64,000 nucleotides of DNA from Nocardioides sp. NBC_00368 (GTDB lineage Bacteria > Actinomycetota > Actinomycetes > Propionibacteriales > Nocardioidaceae): positions 374,501-438,500 of the forward strand of contig NZ_CP107970.1 of NCBI RefSeq assembly GCF_036090055.1. Reading direction: 5' to 3'. The notes beneath the pieces are model-generated. The model had not been told where the DNA came from, made no database searches, and worked only from the letters and a program-made list of their open reading frames with translations. The translations under genes were made by a program, and so were the position numbers. Shown in pieces: positions 1 to 8,541 of the stretch (positions within the stretch are counted from its first letter, which is position 1; each line of letters begins with the position of its first letter).

Positions 1-5
1 GCTCA

Positions 6-788
6 ATGACGCACAACCGTACTCTCGGGCCACGTGGCCTCTGGCGCCGTGCCGCTGCGGCGGGCGTGCTGGCCGTATCGCTCTCGGGCCTGGTGGCCTG
101 TGGTGGCGGTGGTGGGGCCGGCGGCGCCAGCGAGGGTGAGACGGTCTCGGCCGGGGACATGACCGAGGTCATGAAGAAGGCCACCGACATCGACACGGCC
201 CACTTCACCACGAAGATGGACGTCAAGGCCTCCGGCCAGGCGGTCTCGATGACCGGTGAGGGCGACATCCGCAAGGAGCCGCCGGCCCAGCACTCCACCA
301 TGAAGATGAGTGGTGGCTCGATGGACATGGACCTCGAGACGATCCTCGTCGACGAGAAGATCTACATCAAGGGCATGATGGGCGACTCGTGGATGACCGC
401 GAGCGCCGACGATCTCGCCAAGATGGGCGGCACCAGCCTGGAGTCGATGAGCAACCCGCTCGCCTTCTTCGAGGGCATGGAGGACTCGATCAAGTCTTCC
501 AAGTTCGAGGGCGAGGAGAAGCTCGACGGCACCGACACCAAGCACTACAGCTTCACCGTCGACTCCGCGAGCCTGGCCAAGAGCCTCGGTTCGGACAGCG
601 CCAGCGGCATGCCCGAGACGATCGAGCAGGACATCTGGGTCGACGGCGACGGCCTGCTCCGCAAGGCCGTGGTCGGCATGGGTGACATGGGCACCGTCGA
701 GATGGTGCTCACCAAGCACGGTGAGGACGTGACCATCGAGGCGCCGCCCGCCGACCAGGTCACCGACATGCCGAGCATGGCCGGCTGA
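6..788 (+). CDS. LppX/LprG-like lipoprotein (paralogue 1)
   Basis: 260-aa predicted lipoprotein. An Arg-rich N-terminus and hydrophobic stretch end in the lipobox LVAC (Cys about residue 32), followed by a Gly/Ser linker, so it should be lipidated and held on the outer face of the membrane. The mature part resembles the LppX/LprAFG fold, which in mycobacteria carries lipids to the cell envelope; the lipid role here is inference. It ends with HGEDVTIEAPP...TDM, nearly repeated in the second lipoprotein at 5841-6599. The start lies 5 nt from the window edge, so its promoter and any longer N-terminus cannot be judged. Confidence 0.8.
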   Translation: MTHNRTLGPRGLWRRAAAAGVLAVSLSGLVACGGGGGAGGASEGETVSAGDMTEVMKKATDIDTAHFTTKMDVKASGQAVSMTGEGDIRKEPPAQHSTMKMSGGSMDMDLETILVDEKIYIKGMMGDSWMTASADDLAKMGGTSLESMSNPLAFFEGMEDSIKSSKFEGEEKLDGTDTKHYSFTVDSASLAKSLGSDSASGMPETIEQDIWVDGDGLLRKAVVGMGDMGTVEMVLTKHGEDVTIEAPPADQVTDMPSMAG

Positions 789-832
789 CAGCCAGATCTC
801 GTACGCAGCAGGGCCGGTCCCGTTGGCGGATT

Positions 833-836
833 CTAG
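833..836. repeat. Candidate target duplication (left), IS30 element
   Basis: CTAG here is repeated at 2287-2290 on the other side of the IS30 element. IS30 relatives usually make 2-3 bp duplications, so a 4-bp one is possible but not certain. The same tetranucleotide is the junction of the insertions at 37.4-38.7 kb. Confidence 0.4.
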
Positions 837-859
837 GGGTCCTTGCAACACCTGATGAC

Positions 860-2245
860 CTAAGTGGCTGTCAGTAGATCACGCAGACGCTCGGCTGGGG
901 TATCCCAGTCGAGCGTTTTGCGTGGTCGGGCGTTGAGTTCCTGGGCGACGTGCTCGAGGTCTTCGGCCCCGTGGATGGATAGGTCGGTGCCCTTGGGAAA
1001 GTACTGACGTAGCAGGCCGTTGGTGTTCTCGTTCGACCCGCGCTGCCACGGCGAGTGGGGGTCGCAGAAGTAGACCGGTACGTTCGTGGCGACCGTGAAC
1101 TGTTTGTGGGCGGCCATCTCGCAGCCTTGGTCCCAGGTCAACGAGCCACGCAGGTGGGCGGGAAGCGACCCGATCAACGGAACCAGCACGTCACGGACTT
1201 CCTCGGCGGTGTGCCCGCCCGGGAGGTGTCCGAGCATCACGTATCGGGTGCTGCGCTCGACCAGGGTCACGATCGCGGACTCGCTGCGGGTGCCGACGAT
1301 CAGATCGCCTTCCCAATGACCGGGCACAGCACGGTCCTCGACCTCTGGTGGCCGCTCAGAGATCATCACCATCGGGTCGATGAACCGCGGTGTGCGCTGG
1401 TCGGGCTGCTTGCGTGGTTTGCGGCGGGTGCGGCCAGTCCGCAGCGCTGCGGCCACCTCGCGCCGTAGACCGCCACGGGCCTGGACGTAGATGGCTTGGT
1501 AGATCGTCTCGGCGCTCACACGCATGCTCTCGTCGTCGGGGAACTCTTTGACCAGAGCGTGGCAGATCTGCTCGGGCGACCAGTGCACCGCGAGCTTGCC
1601 GGTGACGAAATCGCGCAACCGACCGCCCGCAGCGAGCTTGCTGTGCTTCGGCCTGGCACGGTCTGTGGCCCAGCCCCGCTGAGCAGCGTAGGGACGGTAG
1701 ACACCATCGACTGACCGGTTGTCCAGCTCCCGCTTGATCGTCGAGGCCGGCCGACCTAGCTGCCGCCCGATCTCGCGCAGCGAGGCCTTGTGCTGACGCA
1801 GGTCTGCGATCGTCTCGCGCTCTGCCAGTGTCAAGAACCGCGGATGCAGATCTGCTTCCAACACCGTCATCGCCGGCGCTCGCCGCGCATCCACGTGGGT
1901 GGTCATCCCCGTGTTGTAAACCACCCGACGCCCATCAGGACGAAGGCGCGAGCCGTTGCTCTTCCGGATCCCCTTGTCCCAGTCCTCAGCGGTCCGCTCG
2001 TGGATCCCAACCTGGGCAGCAGCTTCCCGCCGCCGAACCCCTGAGGAGCGAAGCCGGTCATACTCCGCACGCCCTGGATGCCCGCCCCTGCCGCCAGGCG
2101 TGCCCTGAGCACGCATCCCGGCCTTCCGCGCCCACGCATAGGCCGTGTTCCGGTTCATCCCGACCACACGCGCAGCCGCCGAGACACTGCCACCCTCACG
2201 ATCCAGCGCCTCGAAGAACCGAACCTTCAACTCCGCAGACAACAC
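860..2245 (-). CDS. IS30-family transposase
   Basis: 461-aa DDE transposase that catalyses movement of the surrounding element. The N-terminal half has two helix-turn-helix regions, including the IS30 signature around LREIGRQLGRPASTIKREL. The catalytic core shows the three acidic residues: D in VPGHWEGDLIVG, D in LTWDQGCEM, and E in HSPWQRGSNENTNG. Length is somewhat above the usual 320-400 aa because of an extra N-terminal HTH, which is common in actinobacterial members. Start is GTG at 2245, directly abutting a strong hairpin arm (2246-2285). No frameshift or stop, so the gene looks intact. Confidence 0.93.
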   Translation of the reverse strand: MLSAELKVRFFEALDREGGSVSAAARVVGMNRNTAYAWARKAGMRAQGTPGGRGGHPGRAEYDRLRSSGVRRREAAAQVGIHERTAEDWDKGIRKSNGSRLRPDGRRVVYNTGMTTHVDARRAPAMTVLEADLHPRFLTLAERETIADLRQHKASLREIGRQLGRPASTIKRELDNRSVDGVYRPYAAQRGWATDRARPKHSKLAAGGRLRDFVTGKLAVHWSPEQICHALVKEFPDDESMRVSAETIYQAIYVQARGGLRREVAAALRTGRTRRKPRKQPDQRTPRFIDPMVMISERPPEVEDRAVPGHWEGDLIVGTRSESAIVTLVERSTRYVMLGHLPGGHTAEEVRDVLVPLIGSLPAHLRGSLTWDQGCEMAAHKQFTVATNVPVYFCDPHSPWQRGSNENTNGLLRQYFPKGTDLSIHGAEDLEHVAQELNARPRKTLDWDTPAERLRDLLTAT

Positions 2246-2285
2246 GATCCCCGCAACTCCTGAAACTCAGGGTGTTGCGGGGATC
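2246..2285 (-). promoter_or_regulatory. Hairpin abutting IS30 transposase start
   Basis: GATCCCCGCAAC (2246-2257) pairs perfectly with GTTGCGGGGATC (2274-2285), and an inner CCTGA/TCAGG extends the stem. In a transcript reading in from outside, the G-rich ribosome-binding stretch right before the GTG would be buried. This matches the known way IS10 and IS50 block translation from impinging transcription; the function here is inferred. Confidence 0.6.
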
Positions 2286-2340
2286 GCTAGAGCCCGTCGT
2301 TCGGGGCCGGCCCTGTGTCGTCTCGTGGGACCGTGGTCGC

Positions 2341-3183
2341 ATGACTCTCGACCCCGAAATCACGCGCCAGATCGAGGCCAACCGCGCCAACTGGGACGCG
2401 CGCACCCCGATCCACGTCGCCAGCGACTTCTACGGCATCGACGGCTCTCGTCCCGCCGAGTCCTGGTTCGCCGACTACGAGTGGACCGACCTCGGCGACC
2501 TCACTGGCCGCGAGGTCGTGCACCTGCAGTGTCATCTCGGCACCGAGACGGTCGCCTTCGCGCAGCGTGGTGCGGTGACGTACGGGCTGGACATCTCGGC
2601 CGAGGCGGTCGCGGCGGCCCGCCGGATCGCGGAGCAGCGGGGGTTGGCCGTCGACTACCACGAGGCCGACGTCCACGACGCCGTCGAGGTGCTGGGGGCG
2701 GGCAGGTTCGACGTCGTCTACACCGGCAAGGGCGCGGTCTGCTACTTGCCCGACATCGACCTGTGGGCGCGGGTCGTGCACGACCTGCTCAAACCCGGCG
2801 GGTTCGTCTACCTCGCCGAGTTCCACCCGCTCCTCGACGCCCTCGGCGAGGTGCCCGAGCCGGGCCGCGAGGACTCCCTTGAGCTGCGCCACGACTATCT
2901 CTCGGGCCGCGGCGCGATCGCGAAGGACTCGACCCACACCTACACCGATGGCCCGGCGCTGGGCACCGCCACGACGGCGTTCGAATGGCGTCACGGGGTC
3001 GGCGAGGTCGTCACCGCCCTCGCGGGCGTGGGCCTGCGGATCGAGCTCGTGCGCGAGGACGAACGGCTGCCGTGGCCTCGCTTCCCGTCGATGGTGACGG
3101 GGGAGGACGGCTGGTTCAGGCTGCCCGAGCAGGCGCCCCGGATCCCGTTGCTCTACGCGATCCGGGCACGCCGGGCGGGGTGA
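2341..3183 (+). CDS. SAM-dependent class I methyltransferase
   Basis: 280 aa. Rossmann methyltransferase motif I is LTGREVVHLQCHLGTETV, followed by the acidic residue in TYGLDIS and the post-motif LLKPGGFVYLAEF. These place it in the methyltransferase 11/25 superfamily; the substrate cannot be told. The ATG at 2341 is chosen because it precedes the family's usual N-terminus (ITRQIEANRANWDARTPIHVAS). The frame is open back to 1828, but that region is inside the IS30 element. The stop is followed at once by the stop of the convergent DUF4191 gene (3184). Only about 50 bp separate the IS end from this start. Confidence 0.85.
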   Translation: MTLDPEITRQIEANRANWDARTPIHVASDFYGIDGSRPAESWFADYEWTDLGDLTGREVVHLQCHLGTETVAFAQRGAVTYGLDISAEAVAAARRIAEQRGLAVDYHEADVHDAVEVLGAGRFDVVYTGKGAVCYLPDIDLWARVVHDLLKPGGFVYLAEFHPLLDALGEVPEPGREDSLELRHDYLSGRGAIAKDSTHTYTDGPALGTATTAFEWRHGVGEVVTALAGVGLRIELVREDERLPWPRFPSMVTGEDGWFRLPEQAPRIPLLYAIRARRAG

Positions 3184-3894
3184 TCAGCGGCCGCGGAGGT
3201 TGCCGCGCATGCCCTTCATCGAGGTCGGGACGGGGCCCTTCGGGATCGGCATGGTGCCGCGGGTGGCGTCGACGGCCTTGAGGCGGTTGATGATGTCGGT
3301 GATCTCCGGACCGGCGACCTGGCGGCCGAGCTTGGTGACGTGCTTGGTCAGCTGCGGCAGTGGCACCTCGTCCTCGCCGTTGCCGGCGACGACGGTCGTG
3401 ATCGGCACCTCGCCGAGGACCCGGGCGTGGTTGCGCTTGGTGCTGGCCAGCAGCGAGCGGACCTTGCTCGGGCTGTTGCCCTCGCCGACGAGGACGACTC
3501 CCGGAGGGCCGACCACGCGGTGCACCAGCGTCTGGCTGCGCGGCTCGACACCGACCGCCTGGGTGACCGTCCAGCCGCGGCGAAGCATGGTCAGGGCTGC
3601 GTACCCGCCGCCGATCTGGCCCTCGAGCCGGGAGTACATCACCTTCTGCGCACGCCGCGAGAAGACCACCATGGCGGCGAGGAGGCCGGCCAGGAGGGCG
3701 CCGACGATCGTGAAGATCCAGGAGAAGATGCCCTCACCGGGCAGGAGCCAGAAGATCACGCCGGCGACCGCGGCGACGACCACGAAGATCGAGACCAGGA
3801 TCAGGCCGATCTTGGGGTCTGACTGCTTGGTGAGCTTGTAGGTCTCCACCATCTGCTGGCGGCGACTCATGCTGCTCGGATCGGTCTGGGACAT
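3184..3894 (-). CDS. DUF4191 family membrane protein
   Basis: 236 aa. Two transmembrane segments (about residues 30-52 and 58-78, hydrophobic around VSIFVVVAAVAGVIFWLLP and WIFTIVGALLAGLLAAMVVF) precede a soluble C-terminal domain. DUF4191 proteins are restricted to actinobacteria and usually follow lipA, as here (30-nt gap). Function is unknown. A GAGGAAG ribosome-binding site lies directly before ATG 3894. Probably co-transcribed with lipA. Confidence 0.88.
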   Translation of the reverse strand: MSQTDPSSMSRRQQMVETYKLTKQSDPKIGLILVSIFVVVAAVAGVIFWLLPGEGIFSWIFTIVGALLAGLLAAMVVFSRRAQKVMYSRLEGQIGGGYAALTMLRRGWTVTQAVGVEPRSQTLVHRVVGPPGVVLVGEGNSPSKVRSLLASTKRNHARVLGEVPITTVVAGNGEDEVPLPQLTKHVTKLGRQVAGPEITDIINRLKAVDATRGTMPIPKGPVPTSMKGMRGNLRGR

Positions 3895-3924
3895 CTTCCT
3901 CTTTCAGTTCTTGTACGCAGGGAC

Positions 3925-4869
3925 TCAGGCCACGGAGGAGGCGTCACGCGCCTCGATCGCCTGACGGTACAGCCGACCGGCGCGGTAGGACGAACGAACG
4001 AGCGGTCCGGACATGACGCCGGAGAAGCCGATCTCCTCGGCCTCGGCCTGGAGCTCGATGAACTCCTCGGGCTTGACCCAGCGCTCGACGGGGTGGTGAC
4101 GCACGCTGGGGCGCAGGTACTGCGTGATCGTGATCAGCTCGCAGCCGGCCGCGTGCAGGTCGCGCAGCGCCTCGGAGACCTCTTCACGGGTCTCGCCCAT
4201 GCCGAGGATCAGGTTGGACTTGGTGACCAGGCCGAAGTCGCGGGCCTGGGTGATCACGTCGAGGCTGCGCTCGTAGCGGAAGGCCGGGCGGATCCGCTTG
4301 AAGATCCGCGGGACGGTCTCGACGTTGTGGGCGAGCACCTCGGGACGGGACTCGAAGACCTCCGCGAGCAGCTCGGGGATGCCGTTGAAGTCGGGGATCA
4401 GGTTCTCGACGCCGGTCTCGGGGTTGAGCTCGTGGATCTGCTTGACCGTCTCGGCGTAGAGCCAGGCGCCGCCGTCGGCGAGGTCGTCGCGGGCGACGCC
4501 GGTGATCGTGGCGTACTTCAGTCCCATGGTCTGCACGGACTCGGCCACGCGGCGCGGCTCGTCGCGGTCGAGGTCGGTGGGCTTGCCGGTGTCGATCTGG
4601 CAGAAGTCGCAGCGGCGGGTGCACTGGTCACCGCCGATGAGGAAGGTGGCCTCGCGGTCCTCCCAGCACTCGAAGATGTTGGGGCAGCCGGCCTCCTGGC
4701 ACACCGTGTGCAGGCCCTCGGACTTCACCAGCGCGGTGAGCTCCTTGTATTCCGGCCCCATCTTCGCTTTGGTCTTGATCCACTCCGGTTTGCGTTCGAT
4801 CGGAGTCTGCGCGTTGCGGACCTCGAGACGGAGGAGCTTGCGACCTTCTGGGGCAGGAGCTTGAGTCAC
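3925..4869 (-). CDS. lipA: Lipoyl synthase
   Basis: 314 aa. Radical-SAM enzyme that inserts two sulfurs into octanoyl groups already bound to lipoyl domains. The auxiliary cluster cysteines are in CQEAGCPNIFEC (C-x4-C-x5-C) and the SAM cluster in CTRRCDFC (C-x3-C-x2-C). The C-terminal GPLVRSSYRAG contains the conserved Arg-Ser-Ser-Tyr. Substrate protein is probably SucB encoded at 6706-8541. Start is GTG 4869, preceded by TAGGCT with a 6-nt gap, so the mRNA is probably leaderless. It lies 90 nt downstream of lipB on the same strand. Confidence 0.97.
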   Translation of the reverse strand: MTQAPAPEGRKLLRLEVRNAQTPIERKPEWIKTKAKMGPEYKELTALVKSEGLHTVCQEAGCPNIFECWEDREATFLIGGDQCTRRCDFCQIDTGKPTDLDRDEPRRVAESVQTMGLKYATITGVARDDLADGGAWLYAETVKQIHELNPETGVENLIPDFNGIPELLAEVFESRPEVLAHNVETVPRIFKRIRPAFRYERSLDVITQARDFGLVTKSNLILGMGETREEVSEALRDLHAAGCELITITQYLRPSVRHHPVERWVKPEEFIELQAEAEEIGFSGVMSGPLVRSSYRAGRLYRQAIEARDASSVA

Positions 4870-4875
4870 CCCACC

Positions 4876-4881
4876 AGCCTA
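4876..4881 (-). promoter_or_regulatory. -10 box of leaderless lipA
   Basis: TAGGCT, 6 nt before GTG 4869; no Shine-Dalgarno. Supports the GTG as both transcription and translation start. Confidence 0.6.
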
Positions 4882-4959
4882 CGCCGGGGGAGGGTGGAAC
4901 CCCGAAGCCAGGCGGTTACTGGACGGTCACTCCGCTTCAGTGCGCGATCGAGCGCCCGC

Positions 4960-5697
4960 TCAGCCCAGGCTGGGGGTGAGCAGCGGGACTCGCGGGGTCT
5001 TGGCCGGGTCGGGCTTGGGCTCCAGGCTCGGGCCCTGCTCGTAGTCGCGCCAGGAGAGCATCTCGGCGATCTGCGCGTGGAGCACCGGCATCGCCTCGGC
5101 GTTGCCGATCTGCTGGCCCGCCTCGATCGAGAGGGTGGTCACCCCGGCGTCGGAGATCCCGCACGGCACGAACCGCTCGTACCACCCCAGGTCGACGTCA
5201 CAGTTGAGCGCGATGCCGTGCATCGTCACGTGCTGGCTGACCCGCAGCCCGATCGCGCCGACCTTGCGCTCCAGGCGGCGTACGCCGTCCGGGGTCTCGC
5301 CCGCGGGCAGCCACACGCCGCTACGGCCCGGGACCCGGTAGGCGGTGACGCCGAACTCGGCGCAGGTGCGGATCATCGCCTGCTCCAGGCGGCGTACGAA
5401 GTCGACGACCTTGACCTTCTCGGGCAGCCGCACGATCGGGTAGGCCACGATCTGGCCGGGCCCGTGGAAGGTCACCTCGCCGCCGCGGTCGACGTCGATC
5501 ACGGGCGCGCCGCCCGGGTCCGCGGGGCGGTCCTCCGGCTTCGTACGCTTCCCGGCGGTGTAGGTCGGCGGGTGCTCGAGCAGCAGCACGGTGTCGGGCT
5601 CTTCGCGGTCCACGACGCGCTGGTGGATCTGCTTCTGCAGCTCCCAGGCGTCCAGGTAGTCGATCGTCCCGACCTCAACGAAGCGCAGCTCAGTCAC
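4960..5697 (-). CDS. lipB: Lipoyl(octanoyl) transferase
   Basis: 245 aa. Moves octanoate from acyl carrier protein to the lipoyl-domain lysine, the step before LipA. The family lysine is in ERKVGAIG and the catalytic cysteine in FVPCGISDAGVTTL; RGGEVTFHGPGQIVAYP is the conserved substrate-binding block. The frame is open to 5766, but GTG 5697 is chosen: it gives the family N-terminus TELRFVEVG and has a TACGAT box 7 nt upstream. It heads a lipB-lipA-DUF4191 group on the minus strand. Confidence 0.96.
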   Translation of the reverse strand: MTELRFVEVGTIDYLDAWELQKQIHQRVVDREEPDTVLLLEHPPTYTAGKRTKPEDRPADPGGAPVIDVDRGGEVTFHGPGQIVAYPIVRLPEKVKVVDFVRRLEQAMIRTCAEFGVTAYRVPGRSGVWLPAGETPDGVRRLERKVGAIGLRVSQHVTMHGIALNCDVDLGWYERFVPCGISDAGVTTLSIEAGQQIGNAEAMPVLHAQIAEMLSWRDYEQGPSLEPKPDPAKTPRVPLLTPSLG

Positions 5698-5704
5698 ACC
5701 CGAG

Positions 5705-5710
5705 ATCGTA
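5705..5710 (-). promoter_or_regulatory. -10 box of leaderless lipB
   Basis: TACGAT, 7 nt before GTG 5697, with no ribosome-binding site between. Confidence 0.55.
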
Positions 5711-5840
5711 CGCCGGGCCGGATAACGGTTTGGCGATAACCCCACGGGGGTAAAGACATTGTGCACAGAATGCGCTTGTTTCGACTGGCCGCGCTCGGGA
5801 GCGATCGGTCATCGGATCAGTCTTGAAAGGCACACCAGAC

Positions 5841-6599
5841 GTGCGTACCACCCAGAACCGGCGCCGCCTCGCGGCCGCCGTCCTCGTCCTGGCCACGACC
5901 GGCGCTCTCGCCGCGTGCGGAGCCAGCGACGAGGGAGACAAGAGCACCAGCAAGGCTTCGGCGTCCGATGCGACGCCGGACTTCGAGCAGGGTGCCAAGC
6001 TGACGGCTGACGAAGCTCACAAGGTGCTCGATGACGTCATCAAGGGCACGAGCACGGCACGCTACGCCGTCTCCATCGAACCAGCCGGCGGCAGCGAGGC
6101 GATCGAGGGGAGCGGGAGCGGTGAGATCCAGATGGATCCGCTCTCGGTTCGGGCCACCGGGACGGTGACTCAGGACGGGGAGACGATGGATCTCGACTAC
6201 GTCGTTCTCGGTGAGGACGAGATCTACTCCAAGGTCGAGGGGGAGTGGGCCAAGAACGGACTCGCGGCATTGACTGTCCTTGCGCTTCCGCCGGCGAGCA
6301 CGGTCATCGAAGCGACGCGAGCAGCGATCGAGCCGAGCAGCACGGTCTATGTCGGTCAGGAGTCGATCGACGGCGTCGACGCGGCCCATTACACCTTCAC
6401 CTCCGGTGAAGAGTCCGAGGCCGGCACCGAGGAGCCGGTCGATTTCTATGTCGGCTCGGGTGACCGGCTCATGCGCGTGTTCATGAACCTCGAGGACATC
6501 GCGACCATCACGTACGACCTGTCCCACCACGGCGAGAAGGTGACGATCGAGAAGCCCGATGGCGAGATCACGGACATGACCGACATGGATCTCGGCTGA
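5841..6599 (+). CDS. LppX/LprG-like lipoprotein (paralogue 2)
   Basis: 252 aa. Signal peptide RRRLAAAVLVLATTGALAAC with lipobox LAAC. The mature region has alternating beta-strand character of the LppX/LprAFG fold and ends HGEKVTIEKPDGEITDM, matching the tail of the lipoprotein at 6-788. GTG 5841 is preferred over TTG 5823 because GAAAGG lies 10 nt before it. It faces sucB tail to tail, with a strong hairpin between. Lipid carriage is a family-level guess. Confidence 0.8.
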   Translation: MRTTQNRRRLAAAVLVLATTGALAACGASDEGDKSTSKASASDATPDFEQGAKLTADEAHKVLDDVIKGTSTARYAVSIEPAGGSEAIEGSGSGEIQMDPLSVRATGTVTQDGETMDLDYVVLGEDEIYSKVEGEWAKNGLAALTVLALPPASTVIEATRAAIEPSSTVYVGQESIDGVDAAHYTFTSGEESEAGTEEPVDFYVGSGDRLMRVFMNLEDIATITYDLSHHGEKVTIEKPDGEITDMTDMDLG

Positions 6600-6647
6600 T
6601 CCGACCCTCTGTCATGGCCGGGATGGGCACCCGGCGTCGCAGATGCG

Positions 6648-6680
6648 TCGCGGCGCGGTCCGGACTGGACCGCGCCGCGA
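6648..6680. terminator. Bidirectional stem-loop between lipoprotein and sucB
   Basis: A perfect 14-bp GC-rich stem (6648-6661 with 6667-6680) and a 5-nt loop, lying between two convergent genes. No long T-run follows, as is common in actinobacteria. Confidence 0.7.
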
Positions 6681-6705
6681 CGTACTGATTGTTGGTCTAG
6701 CCTGC

Positions 6706-8541
6706 TCAGATCTCGAACTGAGCAGCCTCGAGGCGCTTCTTCACGTCCTGGAGGAAGCGGCCGGCGTCGGCGCCGTCGACCAGGCGGTGGTCGTAGGTCA
6801 GCGCGACGTTGACCATGTAGCGCACCGCGATGGTCTCGCCCAGGTCCGGGTCGTCGATGACGACCGGACGCTTCACCACAGCACCGGGGCCGAGGATGGC
6901 GACCTGCGGCTGGTTGATGATCGGGGTGTCGAAGAGCGCGCCGAACGAGCCCAGGTTGGTGATCGTGAAGGTGCCACCGGAGAGCTCGTCCGGGGTGATC
7001 TTGTTGTTGCGCGTGCGGTCGGCGACATCGGCGATCTTCTTCGCGATGCCCGCGATCGACAGGTCGCCGGCGTCCTTGACGACCGGGGTCAACAGGCCGC
7101 GCTCGGTGTCGACGGCGAAGGCGATGTTCTCGCGGTCGTAGTAGGTGACCGTGCCGGCCTCGACGTCGATCCCGGCGTTGAGCTTCGGGTGCACCTTGAG
7201 CGCGTCGATCGCAGCCTTGGCGAAGAACGGCAGGTAGGTCAGCTTGACGCCCTCACGCTGCAGGAAGCCGGCCTTGTTGGCGTCACGGAGGCGGGCGATG
7301 TTGGTGACATCGACCTCCATGACCTGGGTCAGCTGGGCCGCGGTGTGCAGCGACTCGGTCATCCGCTCGGCGATCACCTTGCGCAGGCGCGAGATCTTCT
7401 CGGTGGTGCCACGCAGTGGCGACGGGGCGGCCGGGGCCGCCGCGGGGGCAGCGGGGGCCGCGGAGGCTGCCGGAGCCGGGGCTGCCGGAGCAGCGGCAGG
7501 AGCCGACTTGGCGGCGGCCGCCTGGAGGATGTCCTCCTTGCGGATACGGCCACCGACGCCGGAACCCTCGACGGTGTTGAGGTCGACGTTGTGCTGAGCG
7601 GCGAGCTTACGCACCAGCGGGGTGACGTAGCCACCGGGCTGGATCGCCGGGGAGCTGTCGGTCGCCGGGGCGGCGTGAGCCGGCGCCGCCGGAGCCGGGG
7701 CGGGAGCGGCCGGAGCCGGAGCGGGTGCGGCAGGCGCGGGTGCAGCAGCGGCCGGAGCGGGCTCGGGGGCCGGAGCAGGAGTCGGCTCGGCGGCAGGCTC
7801 CGGGGCGGGCTCGGGGGCGGGCTCGGGGGCGGGCTCGGGAGCCGGCGCGGCGGGAGCGGGCGCGGCAGCCGGGGCGGCGCCGGCGTCACCGACCAGCGCG
7901 AGCACGGCGCCGACCTCGACGGTCTCGTCCTCGGCGACCTTGATCTCGAGCAGGGTGCCGGCCACCGGCGAGGGGATCTCGGTGTCGACCTTGTCGGTGG
8001 AGACCTCGAGCAGCGCGTCGTCCACGGCCACCGCGTCGCCGACCTGCTTGAGCCAGCGGGTGACGGTGCCCTCGGTGACCGACTCGCCCAGCGCGGGGAG
8101 GGGGACCTCGGTGGCGTTGCCGCCGGCGGCGGGCGCCGCAGCGGCAGGTGCGGCCGGAGCGGCGGGCTCGGCAGGCGCCTCGGGCTCGGCCGGAGCAGCA
8201 GGGGCGGCCGGAGCCTCAGGCTCGGCGGCAGGAGCGGGAGCGGCGGCCTCGGCGGGCTCGTCCGCGGGAGCGGCAGGAGCGGCCGGCGCGGCGGCCGCCT
8301 CGTCGTCGGCACCGATGACGGCGAGCAGGCCACCGACCTCGACGGTGTCGTCCTCGGCGGCCTTGATCTCGAGCACGGTGCCCGCGACCGGGGAGGGGAT
8401 CTCGGTGTCGACCTTGTCGGTGGAGACCTCCAGCAGGGCCTCGTCGACCGCAACGGTGTCGCCGACCTGCTTGAGCCAGCGGGTGACGGTGCCCTCGGTG
8501 ACGGACTCGCCGAGTGCCGGGAGAGTTACTTCGGTGGCCAT
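6706..8541 (-). CDS. sucB: 2-oxoglutarate dehydrogenase E2, dihydrolipoamide succinyltransferase
   Basis: 611 aa. E2 core of a 2-oxoacid dehydrogenase complex. Two lipoyl domains come first, each with the lipoylated lysine in STDKVDTEIPSP (K43 in the first; the second copy is about 120 residues later). Long Ala/Pro/Glu linkers separate the domains. A peripheral-subunit binding domain (VTPLVRKLAAQHNVDLNTVEGSG) and a catalytic acyltransferase domain follow, with the active-site YDHRLVDGADAG near the C-terminus. ATG 8541 has GAAGGA upstream. Actinobacterial E2s like this can serve both pyruvate and 2-oxoglutarate complexes, so the acyl substrate is not certain. The lpd gene often found just upstream is absent. 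Confidence 0.93.
   Translation of the reverse strand: MATEVTLPALGESVTEGTVTRWLKQVGDTVAVDEALLEVSTDKVDTEIPSPVAGTVLEIKAAEDDTVEVGGLLAVIGADDEAAAAPAAPAAPADEPAEAAAPAPAAEPEAPAAPAAPAEPEAPAEPAAPAAPAAAAPAAGGNATEVPLPALGESVTEGTVTRWLKQVGDAVAVDDALLEVSTDKVDTEIPSPVAGTLLEIKVAEDETVEVGAVLALVGDAGAAPAAAPAPAAPAPEPAPEPAPEPAPEPAAEPTPAPAPEPAPAAAAPAPAAPAPAPAAPAPAPAAPAHAAPATDSSPAIQPGGYVTPLVRKLAAQHNVDLNTVEGSGVGGRIRKEDILQAAAAKSAPAAAPAAPAPAASAAPAAPAAAPAAPSPLRGTTEKISRLRKVIAERMTESLHTAAQLTQVMEVDVTNIARLRDANKAGFLQREGVKLTYLPFFAKAAIDALKVHPKLNAGIDVEAGTVTYYDRENIAFAVDTERGLLTPVVKDAGDLSIAGIAKKIADVADRTRNNKITPDELSGGTFTITNLGSFGALFDTPIINQPQVAILGPGAVVKRPVVIDDPDLGETIAVRYMVNVALTYDHRLVDGADAGRFLQDVKKRLEAAQFEI

Larger units (their letters stand above)
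837..2286 (-). mobile_element. IS30-family insertion sequence
   Basis: A complete-looking element with one transposase gene read leftward. The ends carry imperfect inverted repeats: GGGTCCTTGCAACACCTGA at 837-855, and the complement of 2268-2286, which reads CGATCCCCGCAACACCCTGA. The four bases outside each end are CTAG (833-836 and 2287-2290). This could be a target duplication, but because CTAG is its own complement it could also be the last bases of the inverted repeats. The element lies between a lipoprotein gene and a methyltransferase gene, about 50 bp from the latter's start, so it may have displaced that gene's promoter. Confidence 0.85.

Noticed and set aside
1828..2340. N-terminal extension of the methyltransferase
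   Set aside because: The frame stays open through the IS30 element, but the translated extension is antisense to the transposase and lacks family similarity. The true start is 2341.
4093..5739. 548-residue plus-strand frame over lipA/lipB
   Set aside because: Antisense of two well-conserved genes; no domain features of its own.
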